A stretch of 64,000 bases of DNA from Rikenellaceae bacterium (GTDB lineage: Bacteria > Bacteroidota > Bacteroidia > Bacteroidales > Rikenellaceae): positions 186,001 through 250,000 of the forward strand of contig CABJAJ010000004.1 of the NCBI GenBank assembly GCA_902363575.1, read 5' to 3'. The position numbers and the translations under genes were made by a program. Every line of letters begins with the position of its first letter. Position 1 is the first letter of the stretch. The notes beneath the pieces are model-generated. The model worked only from the letters and a program-made list of their open reading frames with translations. It was not told the DNA's origin and made no database searches. Of the stretch, positions 9,620-17,435 are shown one piece after another.

Positions 9620-9699
9620 AATAAAAAGAATTAAAGGAGTTTGTTGATGTTAAGTGGTGTTTTATGATTTTTTCTGCGGAAAAGTATTCGTTCTGCAGA

Positions 9700-11193
9700 T
9701 TACAACTGGTCGATGACCTGCCGGACATGGTCGAGGTTGTGACGTGCTTCGTCCGAACCCAGCTCCGCAGCCCGGCGGAACAACTCCTCGGCCTTGTGCA
9801 ACTCGCCACTGCGGGCATAGGCCACGCCCAGCGTATTGAGCAGCACGGGCTGTTGTGCCATTTCGCCACTCTTTTCCAGCCCGGCGATCGCCTCAGCCGT
9901 GTCGCCGCGGCCGAGCGCGTCGAGCGCACGGTCGTTCAGCACGGCCGGTTTGTCGGGAAAGTAACGCGCGGCAGCGTCCATCACCCGCTTGTAGTCGACC
10001 GAGCCTTTCTCGTAGGAACCGGCGACCTTGTACATCTCCTGCAGGCTCAGCAGGTCGGGACGCTCGTCGACCATCCGCCGCGCCTCTTGCAGGTCGAAGT
10101 TGCGCACGTTGTACTCGATTTTGTACTCGTTACGGCGCAGCGGGGGATAGACCTCGTTCAGCAGACGCTGGTAAATCTTAGCGGGTTGCAATTTGCGGAA
10201 TTCCCGCTCGCAATAGTCGTGGTTGTCGGGATATTGGGCGATCAATTCGCGGATACGGTCGAGTCGCAGCAACTGCGGATAGTCGTCCAGCGCACGGATA
10301 AATCCATCCCAGTCCTCACCGTGCCACTCGACATGGATCAGTTCGGGGGAGATGTCGTCGTGGCGGCGGATATACTCGGCGAGCGCCTTGGCGCGGTTCT
10401 CCGAAAGCGTGAGGTTGTGCGCCATCGAACCCTCGGGCGACGCATAACCCGAAATGTAGATCCCCGTGATCTTCACGTCCTCGTTCCGCTTCACGAGCAG
10501 GATCGAATTCGACACCGTGTCGAGTTCGGCGCGGTTGTTCCTGAAATCCGGCTGGATTTTGTAGCTGTCCTGACGGAATTGCAGCCGTGCTGTGCGGGTT
10601 TCGGCGCGTACCTTCACCGGTTCGGGTTCGGGGGCGATCGTCGCAAGGCGGTAGTCGGGGATGAACTCGGGGATAATGCCGGAGAGCAGAATTTCCTCCG
10701 ACTCGCCGGAGCCGCAGTTGACACATCCGTGAACCTCCTCGCGCAACTCCACGCGCCCGTCGAGCATCCAGCGCTCGTAAGGCAGCGATGCCGTATAGTC
10801 GTAGGTCTGTTCCTTGCCGTTGCGGCGGCGGATCACGACTTTCGTCTCGTCGTTGTGGTAGGGAGGCAACTCCACGCTTTTCAGGCGCTGAGCGCGCAGG
10901 TAAACCCGGTTGCGGGTGCCGCCGTCCACCACCACCGGGGGGAAGGCCGCCTCCCGTTTGCCATCACGCGATACCAGCACGGGCGTCAGCGCCACCGTGT
11001 GCTGTGTCCGGATACGCGCCCGGCTCAGGTCGACGCTCATCGTCAGCGCTACATTGCGGTTCTCTTTCCGGACCTCCTTGTCCTGCACCTCGATAACCGG
11101 CAGGTAGGTCACGATCTTTTCGGCTTTGCCGGCATGCGCCCAAACCGGGCACCATATCCAGACCGATAATACTATGCGAAAGATGTACTTCAT
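9700..11193 (-). CDS. DUF3868 protein with OmpA-like and TPR segments
   Basis: 497 residues with a signal peptide (residues 1-21). The first 150 residues match the DUF3868 type of domain found at the head of Bacteroidales fimbrial loci. Residues about 215-300 form an OmpA/peptidoglycan-binding-like domain (GYASPEGS, then NLTLSENRAKAL), and the C-terminal 120 residues contain TPR-like helices (VLLNTLGVAYARSGELHKAE). I infer an envelope-tethered assembly or scaffold protein that links the fimbrial machinery to peptidoglycan. It starts 14 bases after the DUF3575 gene and is followed after 80 bases by the major fimbrin. Confidence 0.8.
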   Translation of the reverse strand: MKYIFRIVLSVWIWCPVWAHAGKAEKIVTYLPVIEVQDKEVRKENRNVALTMSVDLSRARIRTQHTVALTPVLVSRDGKREAAFPPVVVDGGTRNRVYLRAQRLKSVELPPYHNDETKVVIRRRNGKEQTYDYTASLPYERWMLDGRVELREEVHGCVNCGSGESEEILLSGIIPEFIPDYRLATIAPEPEPVKVRAETRTARLQFRQDSYKIQPDFRNNRAELDTVSNSILLVKRNEDVKITGIYISGYASPEGSMAHNLTLSENRAKALAEYIRRHDDISPELIHVEWHGEDWDGFIRALDDYPQLLRLDRIRELIAQYPDNHDYCEREFRKLQPAKIYQRLLNEVYPPLRRNEYKIEYNVRNFDLQEARRMVDERPDLLSLQEMYKVAGSYEKGSVDYKRVMDAAARYFPDKPAVLNDRALDALGRGDTAEAIAGLEKSGEMAQQPVLLNTLGVAYARSGELHKAEELFRRAAELGSDEARHNLDHVRQVIDQL

Positions 11194-11207
11194 CGTTATC
11201 TGTCCTC

Positions 11208-11783
11208 CTATTTAATGATGTATATAATGGAAATACCGGCCTTCGTCGGACCGAAATAGTGCCGGTCGTTCGAACCGCGAAATTCTCCGCAGGTTGCGCA
11301 TTCGTAGCGGTCGAATTTCGTATAGACGTATCCGAAACCGAGCGTTGCTTCGAGGTTCCAGCGCTTGCCCAGCAGCCACGAATAGCCGTAGGAAATACCC
11401 AGGCCGGTAGCCCAGCCTTGGTAACGGTGATCACGCATGGATTTTTTCAGGAACGGAATGCGCACGCGGCTGATGTTGTACTCGCCGTAGCCCGTGTGCA
11501 GGCCGAAGAAGTGGCCGTTGAAACGCTCGCAGAGCCAATAGCGGAACTCGGGCATCACTGACCAGAATTTGAGCTTTTTGTTCTCCTCTTTGTTGAGTGT
11601 CCAGGGGTTGTAGTCGCCCATCAATTCGAGCGTCGTCTGCTTACCCAGGCCGATTTCGAGCCCGACGTTGAGTGTGCCGGCCGCAGCCCAATGCACCGCA
11701 TTGGTTTTGACCCCGAGCTGTTGGGCGACAGCCGCACCCGCCGAACAGCAAAATAGAAATGCGATGACAAGAATTTTTCTCAT
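11208..11783 (-). CDS. DUF3575 outer-membrane protein, first gene of fimbrial operon
   Basis: 191 residues from the ATG at 11783; an in-frame ATG at 11804 would add seven polar residues before the signal peptide and is less likely. The signal peptide ends at AVAQ. The body alternates short beta strands with turns (LGVKTNAVHWAAAGTLNVGL is the typical DUF3575 opening, then WTLNKEENKK and a G-rich C-terminal barrel), fitting a small outer-membrane barrel. DUF3575 plus DUF3868 genes head many Bacteroidales fimbrial loci. A promoter-like pair of boxes lies about 80-110 bases upstream. Exact role in pilus assembly is not established by the sequence. Confidence 0.83.
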   Translation of the reverse strand: MRKILVIAFLFCCSAGAAVAQQLGVKTNAVHWAAAGTLNVGLEIGLGKQTTLELMGDYNPWTLNKEENKKLKFWSVMPEFRYWLCERFNGHFFGLHTGYGEYNISRVRIPFLKKSMRDHRYQGWATGLGISYGYSWLLGKRWNLEATLGFGYVYTKFDRYECATCGEFRGSNDRHYFGPTKAGISIIYIIK

Positions 11784-11863
11784 GTACATATAATTTGTTT
11801 GCATGTGTCAAGTCAATTACCCAATGGCGCCGTACACGATAGCGGTCCGGCAGTATGCAGCGA

Positions 11864-11895
11864 CAAATTGTCTGCATATTGTTAATCACCACAAA
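11864..11895 (-). promoter_or_regulatory. Candidate promoter of the fimbrial operon
   Basis: On the minus strand a TTTG box (11892-11895) is followed after 20 bases by ACAATTTG (11864-11871), which fits TAnnTTTG at the four 3' bases but not at the TA pair. It would start transcription near 11858, about 75 bases before the DUF3575 start. It lies outside the putative invertible segment. Confidence 0.45.
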
Positions 11896-11917
11896 ATAAG
11901 GTGTATAAGGAAATCCA

Positions 11918-11950
11918 ATATGACAGTCTTTTCCAAAAAGACTGTCATAT
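11918..11950. repeat. Palindromic element A, left inverted copy
   Basis: A perfect 15-base inverted repeat (11918-11932 with 11936-11950) around a CCA centre. Bases 11926-11945 are the exact reverse complement of 13148-13167. No T-run follows on either strand, so it is not a terminator. Arms around a short asymmetric centre is the layout of a tyrosine-recombinase crossover site; an operator for the AraC-type regulator is the alternative. Confidence 0.8.
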
Positions 11951-12041
11951 GTGAATTAAAAAACGATATGAATTGAAAATGAAATGCTTAAATATGCAAT
12001 AAACGATAGAAACGTTTAATCGGAATATTTTCTGCGGATTA

Positions 12042-12072
12042 TTGTGAAACATATAACGCAAGCATCTGTTTG
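12042..12072 (+). promoter_or_regulatory. Candidate promoter of the AraC-type gene
   Basis: TTG (12042-12044), 20 bases, then TCTGTTTG (12065-12072), one mismatch from TAnnTTTG. Transcription would start near 12078, which favours the ATG at 12108 over the GTG at 12081. Confidence 0.5.
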
Positions 12073-12107
12073 CCAGATACGTGGCTCACTTCATAACAGA
12101 ATCATCG

Positions 12108-13037
12108 ATGAAACTAAATGAATTCGATTCTGTCTGGGGGACGCTCCGCACGGACGGATGTCCGGTCGGCTGTGCGGTATGCTCCTACGATCAGGAAAGA
12201 TTTTCCGCTCAATTCTCGCAAATTTCAATTCAGGACGGGCAGAGCCTGCCCGAAGCACCCTATAATTCGCACCGTATCCTGTTTCTGCTCTCAGGACGCA
12301 TACAGGTCAATATCGGCGTATGCGGTCCCTACATCCTCTCTGACGGACAGTGCATCTTTCTCTCCAGAAAGCGCAACGCATCGGTGGTGGCGCAGATGGA
12401 GAGCAATGTGATTACGCTCGACTTCAACAACCGTATCACTTTCTGTCACCACGATTTTTTAGCAAAAGTGGCGACAAAAAGCCAACGCACCGCTATCGTC
12501 GGTCCAGTGCTGAAAATCGTTCCTGAGATTTTGGCATTTCTCCGAAATCTCGAACCGGGGCTTGATCCCCGAAAACTCCATATTCCTTGCTATCACATTA
12601 TTAAAGAACACGAATTGTTGTTAATGATGCGCCATTGCTATGGAAATACCCGACTGGGCAGGTTCTTCCGCGACATCCTCAAACCCAGGGACGACTTCGA
12701 GTTATTCGTTCTGAATAACTGGCGATACGTGGAGAGCGTCACGGAACTGGCGCAAGTAGCTCACATAAGCGAAAGCACTTTCATCCGCCGTTTTCGTGAA
12801 ACATTCAACGAATCCTGCCATACCTGGTTGGTGAAACAGCGGGCGGCTGAAATCGAGCTGGCCATCCGCAATGGAGTAACCGATAACGAAGAGTTGATCC
12901 ACCGGTTCGGATTCAAGAGTTACCTGGCTTTTTACCGGTTCTGCCAACGTTATCTGGGCGCTTCTCCGACCGGCATTAAAAACAAGTATAACTTTAAGAC
13001 CCAGAATATTGAAGCACATTATGTGACAGAAAAATGA
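12108..13037 (+). CDS. AraC-family transcriptional regulator
   Basis: 309 residues from the ATG at 12108; a GTG at 12081 would add nine residues. The N-terminal 190 residues look like a cupin-type sensing domain (strands around residues 40-110), and the last 100 residues hold two helix-turn-helix motifs of the AraC/XylS type (SVTELAQVAHISESTFIRRF, then a second recognition region ending FCQRYLGASPTGIKNK). It is transcribed away from the fimbrial operon and is the only gene inside the segment bounded by the two inverted copies of the palindromic element. I infer that it controls the fimbrial operon, its recombinase neighbour, or both; the ligand is unknown. Its GC content is lower than the chromosomal core genes. 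Confidence 0.88.
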   Translation: MKLNEFDSVWGTLRTDGCPVGCAVCSYDQERFSAQFSQISIQDGQSLPEAPYNSHRILFLLSGRIQVNIGVCGPYILSDGQCIFLSRKRNASVVAQMESNVITLDFNNRITFCHHDFLAKVATKSQRTAIVGPVLKIVPEILAFLRNLEPGLDPRKLHIPCYHIIKEHELLLMMRHCYGNTRLGRFFRDILKPRDDFELFVLNNWRYVESVTELAQVAHISESTFIRRFRETFNESCHTWLVKQRAAEIELAIRNGVTDNEELIHRFGFKSYLAFYRFCQRYLGASPTGIKNKYNFKTQNIEAHYVTEK

Positions 13038-13061
13038 TATTAAATTGATTGTTTTTGGTCC

Positions 13062-13070
13062 GGGGGGGGG
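13062..13070 (+). repeat. G9 homopolymer tract
   Basis: Nine consecutive G downstream of the AraC-type gene, 25 bases before a perfect TAnnTTTG box (TATTTTTG, 13095-13102). Such tracts change length by slippage. Confidence 0.8.
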
Positions 13071-13094
13071 AGAATGCGAACCATTATAAAAACT

Positions 13095-13102
13095 TATTTT
13101 TG
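13095..13102 (+). promoter_or_regulatory. Promoter-like TATTTTTG box inside the putative invertible segment
   Basis: A perfect TAnnTTTG match pointing right, toward the element at 13148. No TTG lies 19-21 bases upstream, so it would be weak or activator-dependent. In the present orientation it reads into a hairpin with a T-run; after inversion of the segment it would read into the fimbrial operon. Confidence 0.4.
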
Positions 13103-13146
13103 TGTAGGCTAACAAAGAGGGTGAAGAAAGGTAAATGAAACCATTT

Positions 13147-13177
13147 TACAGTCTTTTTGGAAAAGACCGTATTTTTT
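13147..13177 (+). repeat. Palindromic element B, right inverted copy; also a terminator-like hairpin
   Basis: An 11-base stem with one mismatch (13147-13157 with 13161-13171) followed by six T. Bases 13148-13167 equal the reverse complement of 11926-11945. The T-run lets it end transcripts of the AraC-type gene. A second small hairpin (ATCCCC with GGGGAT) follows at 13182-13198. Confidence 0.75.
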
Positions 13178-13225
13178 CTGTATCCCCTTTTTGGGGATTG
13201 AAATCCCCGGCTATGAGCAAATATA

Positions 13226-14584
13226 TTATTTTTCTCGCTTTTTTACTAATCCTGCACCGTTCTTTTTCAATAACCCCGCAACTTTTTCATTGGCGGCATC
13301 GACCGTCGTGTTGTCCAGTTCATCCAGATAAATCTGGGTGGTCTTCTCCGAGGTGTGCCCCAGTCCGGTGCTGATTACGGAGACCGGAATGCCCTCCCGG
13401 CGGGCCAAACTCGCCCAACTGTGGCGCGCCACATTGAAAGAGAGTTTGATCGGCAGGTTCAGCCGCTGGCTCATGCTGCGGAAAAAACGCAGGTAATGGG
13501 AGAGGTTGTATTTATAGCGTAAGTAGAGTCTGGCCTCGAACCGGGCCTGTTCTTCGGGCGTCGAGCCTTCGTACACGAGCGGATGCAGCAGACCGTCCTC
13601 TTTGAAATCGAGCAGTACGGGCAGTGCCCATGGGGAACACTGTTCCCGATAACGGTCGAGAATCTTCTGAGCCTCGGGGATAATCCGGATCGTGTACATC
13701 TGCCCCGTTTTGCGGCGCCGGTAGCGGATGAACCCGTCCTGAACATCCTCCTGACGCAAGTAGGACATATCGACGAATGACATACCCCGGGTATAGAAAC
13801 TGAACATGAACATATCGCGGGCGCAGTTTAACTTGTCGGAGTCCGGAAACTCCGACGTGGCAACCCGGCGAATGATCTCGACGCTGACAGCCAGTTTGCG
13901 CGTCTTCTCGATACGCACGGGTACAGCCCGAAAAGGCGACTTGTCGTGGGTGACATACCCCCGTTTCTGCGCCTTGTTGTAAACGGCCCGGAAATTACTC
14001 ATGTAAAAGGAGACGGTATTGGGTTGCAGCGGGATTTGCCGCAGATAGCGTTCGAAATCGAGTATCATATTCTCGTCCACGTTATCGAAATTGATGCGCC
14101 GTGAACCGGAGAATTTCTCGAATACGATCAGTGTGGCGTTGTACTTGTTGGCAGTCCCCAGCGCCCCTTCCCTGCGCAGCTCCTCGATCTGGCGTTTGAA
14201 AAATGTGTGTACATAGTGGTTGTCGTAACGCTGGCGGTAGGCCAGGGTGATGTCCCGAATGGTAAACGACCGTCCCTCGCGTTCCAGTTCGGAGAGGATA
14301 TGCGCGATCTCTTTTTTCTGCCGCTCCAGAAAGACATTGATCTCTCGGATAAAGGCCGTATGTGCTTTTTGCCGGGAGGTTGCGACAGCCTTTTGCCGCT
14401 TGGCATCGAACTCTCCGGGCAGCAACCGGTAGGGCGTGAAGATCACACCCCTGCGACGCTCCCGAATCAGTTGAATGACGAGTGTATAACGGCCGTCCCC
14501 GGAGCCTTCTCGGATGTTGAGCATCGGCTTGATGCTCATATTGGGATGTTTGACGTCCGCATGCGATTCTTTTCTGTTAATCAT
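13226..14584 (-). CDS. Tyrosine recombinase of the Bacteroidales DNA-invertase type
   Basis: 452 residues. An N-terminal arm-binding domain (about 15-110) and core-binding SAM-like domain (about 120-215) precede the catalytic domain. Visible catalytic residues are Arg266 (in YTRGMSFVDMSYL), Lys292 (YRRRKTGQ), Arg387 (ARHSW), His410 (GLGHTSEKTT) and Tyr419. The first His of the usual HxxR box is Asn384. The RGM.FVD, YRRRKTGQ and GHTSEKTTQIYL blocks are those I associate with the invertases that flip surface-gene promoters in Bacteroides. It lies convergent to the AraC-type gene and 54 bases from element B, so it is the natural candidate to act on elements A and B. The start could also be Met16 (14539). 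Confidence 0.9.
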   Translation of the reverse strand: MINRKESHADVKHPNMSIKPMLNIREGSGDGRYTLVIQLIRERRRGVIFTPYRLLPGEFDAKRQKAVATSRQKAHTAFIREINVFLERQKKEIAHILSELEREGRSFTIRDITLAYRQRYDNHYVHTFFKRQIEELRREGALGTANKYNATLIVFEKFSGSRRINFDNVDENMILDFERYLRQIPLQPNTVSFYMSNFRAVYNKAQKRGYVTHDKSPFRAVPVRIEKTRKLAVSVEIIRRVATSEFPDSDKLNCARDMFMFSFYTRGMSFVDMSYLRQEDVQDGFIRYRRRKTGQMYTIRIIPEAQKILDRYREQCSPWALPVLLDFKEDGLLHPLVYEGSTPEEQARFEARLYLRYKYNLSHYLRFFRSMSQRLNLPIKLSFNVARHSWASLARREGIPVSVISTGLGHTSEKTTQIYLDELDNTTVDAANEKVAGLLKKNGAGLVKKREK

Positions 14585-15515
14585 GGCACCACCTTTTTAA
14601 CGGGTTATTCATTTTGGAAACCGCAAAGTAGGTGTTTCGATACAGAAAAAATCCAGATGTCGAAACGACATAGCGGGAATAAATCCCAATGCGTCCTGTC
14701 CATCGGGAGCATGGATCAGCATGAGATGCGTTTTTATCATCTTATCTTCGTGTTAGCGTTATGTGTACGTAACCGCAAATACGAAGTCAGGGTGACGTGG
14801 ACTCGACAACGCGATTCGTGCCGGACACAGTTCGCCCCGGAGGGCATGAATAGTTTTGGGTCGGTGAAGTTTATTGGGCAGGATCGATCATAAATCGAGC
14901 TTCCATATGTTCGATCGGCATATTCCTTTTCTTGGAATCTGAGGTCTCGTTGCGTTCCGGGGCATCTCCGCCATGTGCATAGCCCCCGGCTTGATCTGTC
15001 GGTCGTACCGGCATACAACGTAAAGATGGACGCATGTAGTATTCGAAGTCCTAAACTTTTCGGCACAACGTACTTAAACTCGCCGATATAAGGGCTGACA
15101 AGAGTTACACTCGACGGTTATGCGGGGTATTCGGGTTCACTTGCCGAAAAATGCCGTTATCCCGTCCTGCGGTATCGCACCGTCTGAAACTTCTATTTGA
15201 TGCCAGACTTGTCGTAATAAGAAAAGAGGGTAAGGAAGGTATTATCGATTGGAATTGACGGCCGCAGTCGAATTACTGGAAGGCTTGTTGCGTTCATTAA
15301 AAAATGACCTGCAAGAATAATCTTTTTCTCGCCATATAGGTCTAAATGTTTAAATTTAGCCACTGCGTTCGCAGTCTTCTCCGCGAAGCGGTACGACAAC
15401 GAAAGTGCGACGTCGGAATCCCGCGCTGCCGCCATAGGGACTGGGAGCGTGCTGGTCACAAAGGTCGAACGCCGTGAGGTAACGGAACAGCCGTCCTTAC
15501 TTTACGACCTAAATG
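14585..15515. other. Non-coding, probably decayed region
   Basis: About 930 bases between the recombinase and tRNA-Lys without a convincing gene. Short open frames on the minus strand (14737-15066 and 15193-15459) have no family features or promoter. Base composition is lower in GC than flanking core genes. A 14-base segment at 14639-14652 is the exact inverse of 13171-13184, so the recombinase gene is flanked by short inverted repeats. No copy of the tRNA 3' end was seen near the recombinase. Confidence 0.5.
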
Positions 15516-15550
15516 CAAAAAAGACCGGTAATCATTGATTACCGGTCTTT
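15516..15550 (-). terminator. Terminator of tRNA-Lys
   Basis: A 15-base perfect inverted repeat (15520-15534 with 15536-15550) followed on the minus strand by a run of T, directly after the tRNA. Confidence 0.85.
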
Positions 15551-15557
15551 CGCCTTG

Positions 15558-15630
15558 TACCCCCTCAGGGGCTCGAACCCTGGACCCCAACATTAAGAGT
15601 GTCGTGCTCTACCAACTGAGCTAAAGAGGC
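15558..15630 (-). tRNA. tRNA-Lys (anticodon CTT)
   Basis: 73 bases folding as a cloverleaf: acceptor GCCTCTT with AGGGGGT (three G-U pairs), D arm GCTC/GAGC, anticodon loop CTCTTAA with anticodon CTT, T arm CAGGG/CCCTG with TTCGAGC loop, discriminator A. The CCA end is not encoded. It reads AAG codons. A promoter (TTTG, 20 bases, TACCTTTG at 15642-15649) precedes it and a strong terminator follows. Confidence 0.95.
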
Positions 15631-15641
15631 ATTTGCGGATG

Positions 15642-15673
15642 CAAAGGTAAGTGTTAAAATTCGGATATGCAAA
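15642..15673 (-). promoter_or_regulatory. Promoter of tRNA-Lys
   Basis: TTTG (15670-15673), 20 bases, TACCTTTG (15642-15649) on the minus strand, 11 bases before the tRNA 5' end. Confidence 0.8.
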
Positions 15674-15702
15674 AAAATTGCCGGAAATTTTAACGAAAAA
15701 AA

Positions 15703-17061
15703 TTATTTTTCTGCCGCAGAAGGCCGCGGAGCGGGCTCCGTAAGCGGAGGCAGCGGGTCGCTGTTCCACTCACCGCCCGCGTCGGGATAGAGGATCGGGC
15801 GGGAGTCTTCCAGCTCTTTCATGCGCAGATAGCTTTCGTAGAGGTTGATGCCGTTGGCCGACTGCTCGGCGATCGAAAAGGCAATTACCGACGGATGGAG
15901 CTTGGCGGTGTGGTAACTCTCCTCCGCGCGGGCGATGTAGGCCGGACCCCATTGCGGATCGTTGCTCGGATTGCCGTCGCGCCGAATGGAGGTGCCGCTC
16001 GCGCTGCTGTTTATCGGGGCCTGTCGAACGACATAGCATCCCGCCTGATCGCACAGGGCGAAAACATCCGGCGAGACCGGCCCCGCCGGAAGCCGAAGGG
16101 TGTTGTAGCCTTGCATTTTGAGTGTCCAGAGGGACTCTTCGTCGAGGGAGGCGGGCAGATCGGCGGGGCGGAGTTCGACGTGTTTTCCGTTGATGAAAAG
16201 CCGTCCGTCGGGCAGTGCGTCCACGGTGCGGAAGCCGACCTTGAGCGCGATGTTTTCGGTAATGCGTCCCTCGGTGCGCGTACTCAGAAGCAGGGTGTAA
16301 AGGGTTGGCTTTTCAGCGCTCCAGAGCATTTCGGCCGGTACGGTTGCGATGAAGCGGAGCGTGTCCTCGCGTCGCATGTCAAGCGCGATGTCCTTGTGTC
16401 CCGTGGCTGCGGATTCCCCGGCCGGGGTGAGCAGGTCGAATTGGATGCGGGCGGATTTGGGGTTGAGGGCCTCTGTCCTGACCGCCACCACGATCTCGGC
16501 GTTGATTCGTCCCTCCACGATCGAGGTGCGGGTCTCCACGTCGCGGATGCGGATGGTCGGCTGACTTTGTACATAGGTATCGACGAGTGCGGGCGTCTGC
16601 GGACGGGGCCAGCTTTCGAGCACGGCGCATGCCGGACGGTCGTGGACGAGGATGGCGATTTTATTTTTTCCTTCCGAGGCGTATTTGGTCAGGTTGAACT
16701 CCGTCGGGGTGCTGCCGTTTTGGGTGTATCCGACGGTTTTACCATTGACGTTCACCGTATAGGACGACGGTGCGCTGCCGACGTGGAGCAGGATTTGACG
16801 GTTGAGCCATGCGAACGGATAGATGAATTCGGCAGTGAAGAGCGTGCCTTCGTCCGTGGCCGCGGTTTCCCAGGAGTCGAGCGGTTGCAGGTATTTCGAC
16901 TTTCCTTCCAGGGGGGCACGCGCCTCGCTCGGCGTGGGGTAGGCTACGATGCGGCTGCGGGGCGGCTCCTTACCCGCTCCGATGCAGCCGGGATCGGCGG
17001 GATGCTGTGCGAAAAGCGGGAGGGCGGCGCAAAGAAGTGCGATGGAAAGCAGACCTTTCAT
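15703..17061 (-). CDS. Truncated GH2-like protein, probably not a hydrolase
   Basis: 452 residues with a signal peptide ending near residue 18. Order of parts: GH2 sugar-binding jelly-roll (about 55-170), Ig-like domain (about 175-285, opening with QPTIRIRDVETRTS), then the start of a TIM barrel that stops after the fourth strand. In GH2 enzymes the motif HPSVIxWSxGNE carries the acid/base Glu; here it reads HPSVIAFSIAEQ, so the Asn-Glu pair is Glu399-Gln400. The nucleophile-bearing half is missing altogether; GH2 beta-galactosidases are usually 600-1000 residues. The frame is intact, with its own promoter (17085-17115). I infer a secreted glycan-binding relative or a decaying gene. Confidence 0.75.
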   Translation of the reverse strand: MKGLLSIALLCAALPLFAQHPADPGCIGAGKEPPRSRIVAYPTPSEARAPLEGKSKYLQPLDSWETAATDEGTLFTAEFIYPFAWLNRQILLHVGSAPSSYTVNVNGKTVGYTQNGSTPTEFNLTKYASEGKNKIAILVHDRPACAVLESWPRPQTPALVDTYVQSQPTIRIRDVETRTSIVEGRINAEIVVAVRTEALNPKSARIQFDLLTPAGESAATGHKDIALDMRREDTLRFIATVPAEMLWSAEKPTLYTLLLSTRTEGRITENIALKVGFRTVDALPDGRLFINGKHVELRPADLPASLDEESLWTLKMQGYNTLRLPAGPVSPDVFALCDQAGCYVVRQAPINSSASGTSIRRDGNPSNDPQWGPAYIARAEESYHTAKLHPSVIAFSIAEQSANGINLYESYLRMKELEDSRPILYPDAGGEWNSDPLPPLTEPAPRPSAAEK

Positions 17062-17084
17062 AAGGAAAACATTTTGGCTTGATG

Positions 17085-17115
17085 CAAAGATAGCGGAAAT
17101 AACCTATTTTTCAAA
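17085..17115 (-). promoter_or_regulatory. Promoter of the GH2-like gene
   Basis: TTTG (17112-17115), 19 bases, TATCTTTG (17085-17092) on the minus strand, 24 bases before the start codon. Confidence 0.8.
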
Positions 17116-17375
17116 TTCCGGATACGGGCCTTCTGCGTCCCGGGTGGGATGGCGGCACGCGGAGTGCGAAAGGCACGTGTCATCGGTCTGTCGTGTGTCC
17201 GGTCGTTGTCCCGGCCTGTCGGCGGTTACTTTTTTCCGCGGATTCCGGGCCGCAGGTACGACCGGGCCGACAACACGGGGCGGAGCGTTATTTGCGGCCG
17301 GACTAAGCGGTCGGGGCGATCGATTACATCCGGGCAGCAGGGGGATAATGACGGAGCAGAGCGTGTTGCTCGGAG
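17116..17375. other. Intergenic, nothing recognised
   Basis: Divergent spacer between the GH2-like gene and the HsdR_N gene. Beyond the two promoters at its edges I see no gene, repeat or RNA. Confidence 0.5.
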
Positions 17376-17407
17376 GCGTTGTGCGGAACCGGTTTTTTCG
17401 TATCTTT
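17376..17407 (+). promoter_or_regulatory. Promoter of the HsdR_N gene
   Basis: TTG about 17376-17378, about 19-20 bases, then TATCTTTA (17400-17407), one mismatch from TAnnTTTG. It places the transcript start near 17412, so the translation start must lie downstream of the upstream ATG at 17379. Confidence 0.6.
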
Positions 17408-17435
17408 ACCGGACCGAACAAACTTATCTTATACC

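Noticed and set aside
15193-15459. An 88-codon minus-strand frame in the gap before tRNA-Lys
   Set aside because: No start signal, family or promoter; kept only as part of the decayed region.
14585-15515. A structured RNA such as RNase P RNA or tmRNA in the gap
   Set aside because: None of their conserved blocks was seen.
15516-15550. 15-base palindrome considered as a third copy of the fimbrial inversion element
   Set aside because: The sequence (GACCGGTAATCA core) is unrelated and acts as the tRNA terminator with a T-run.
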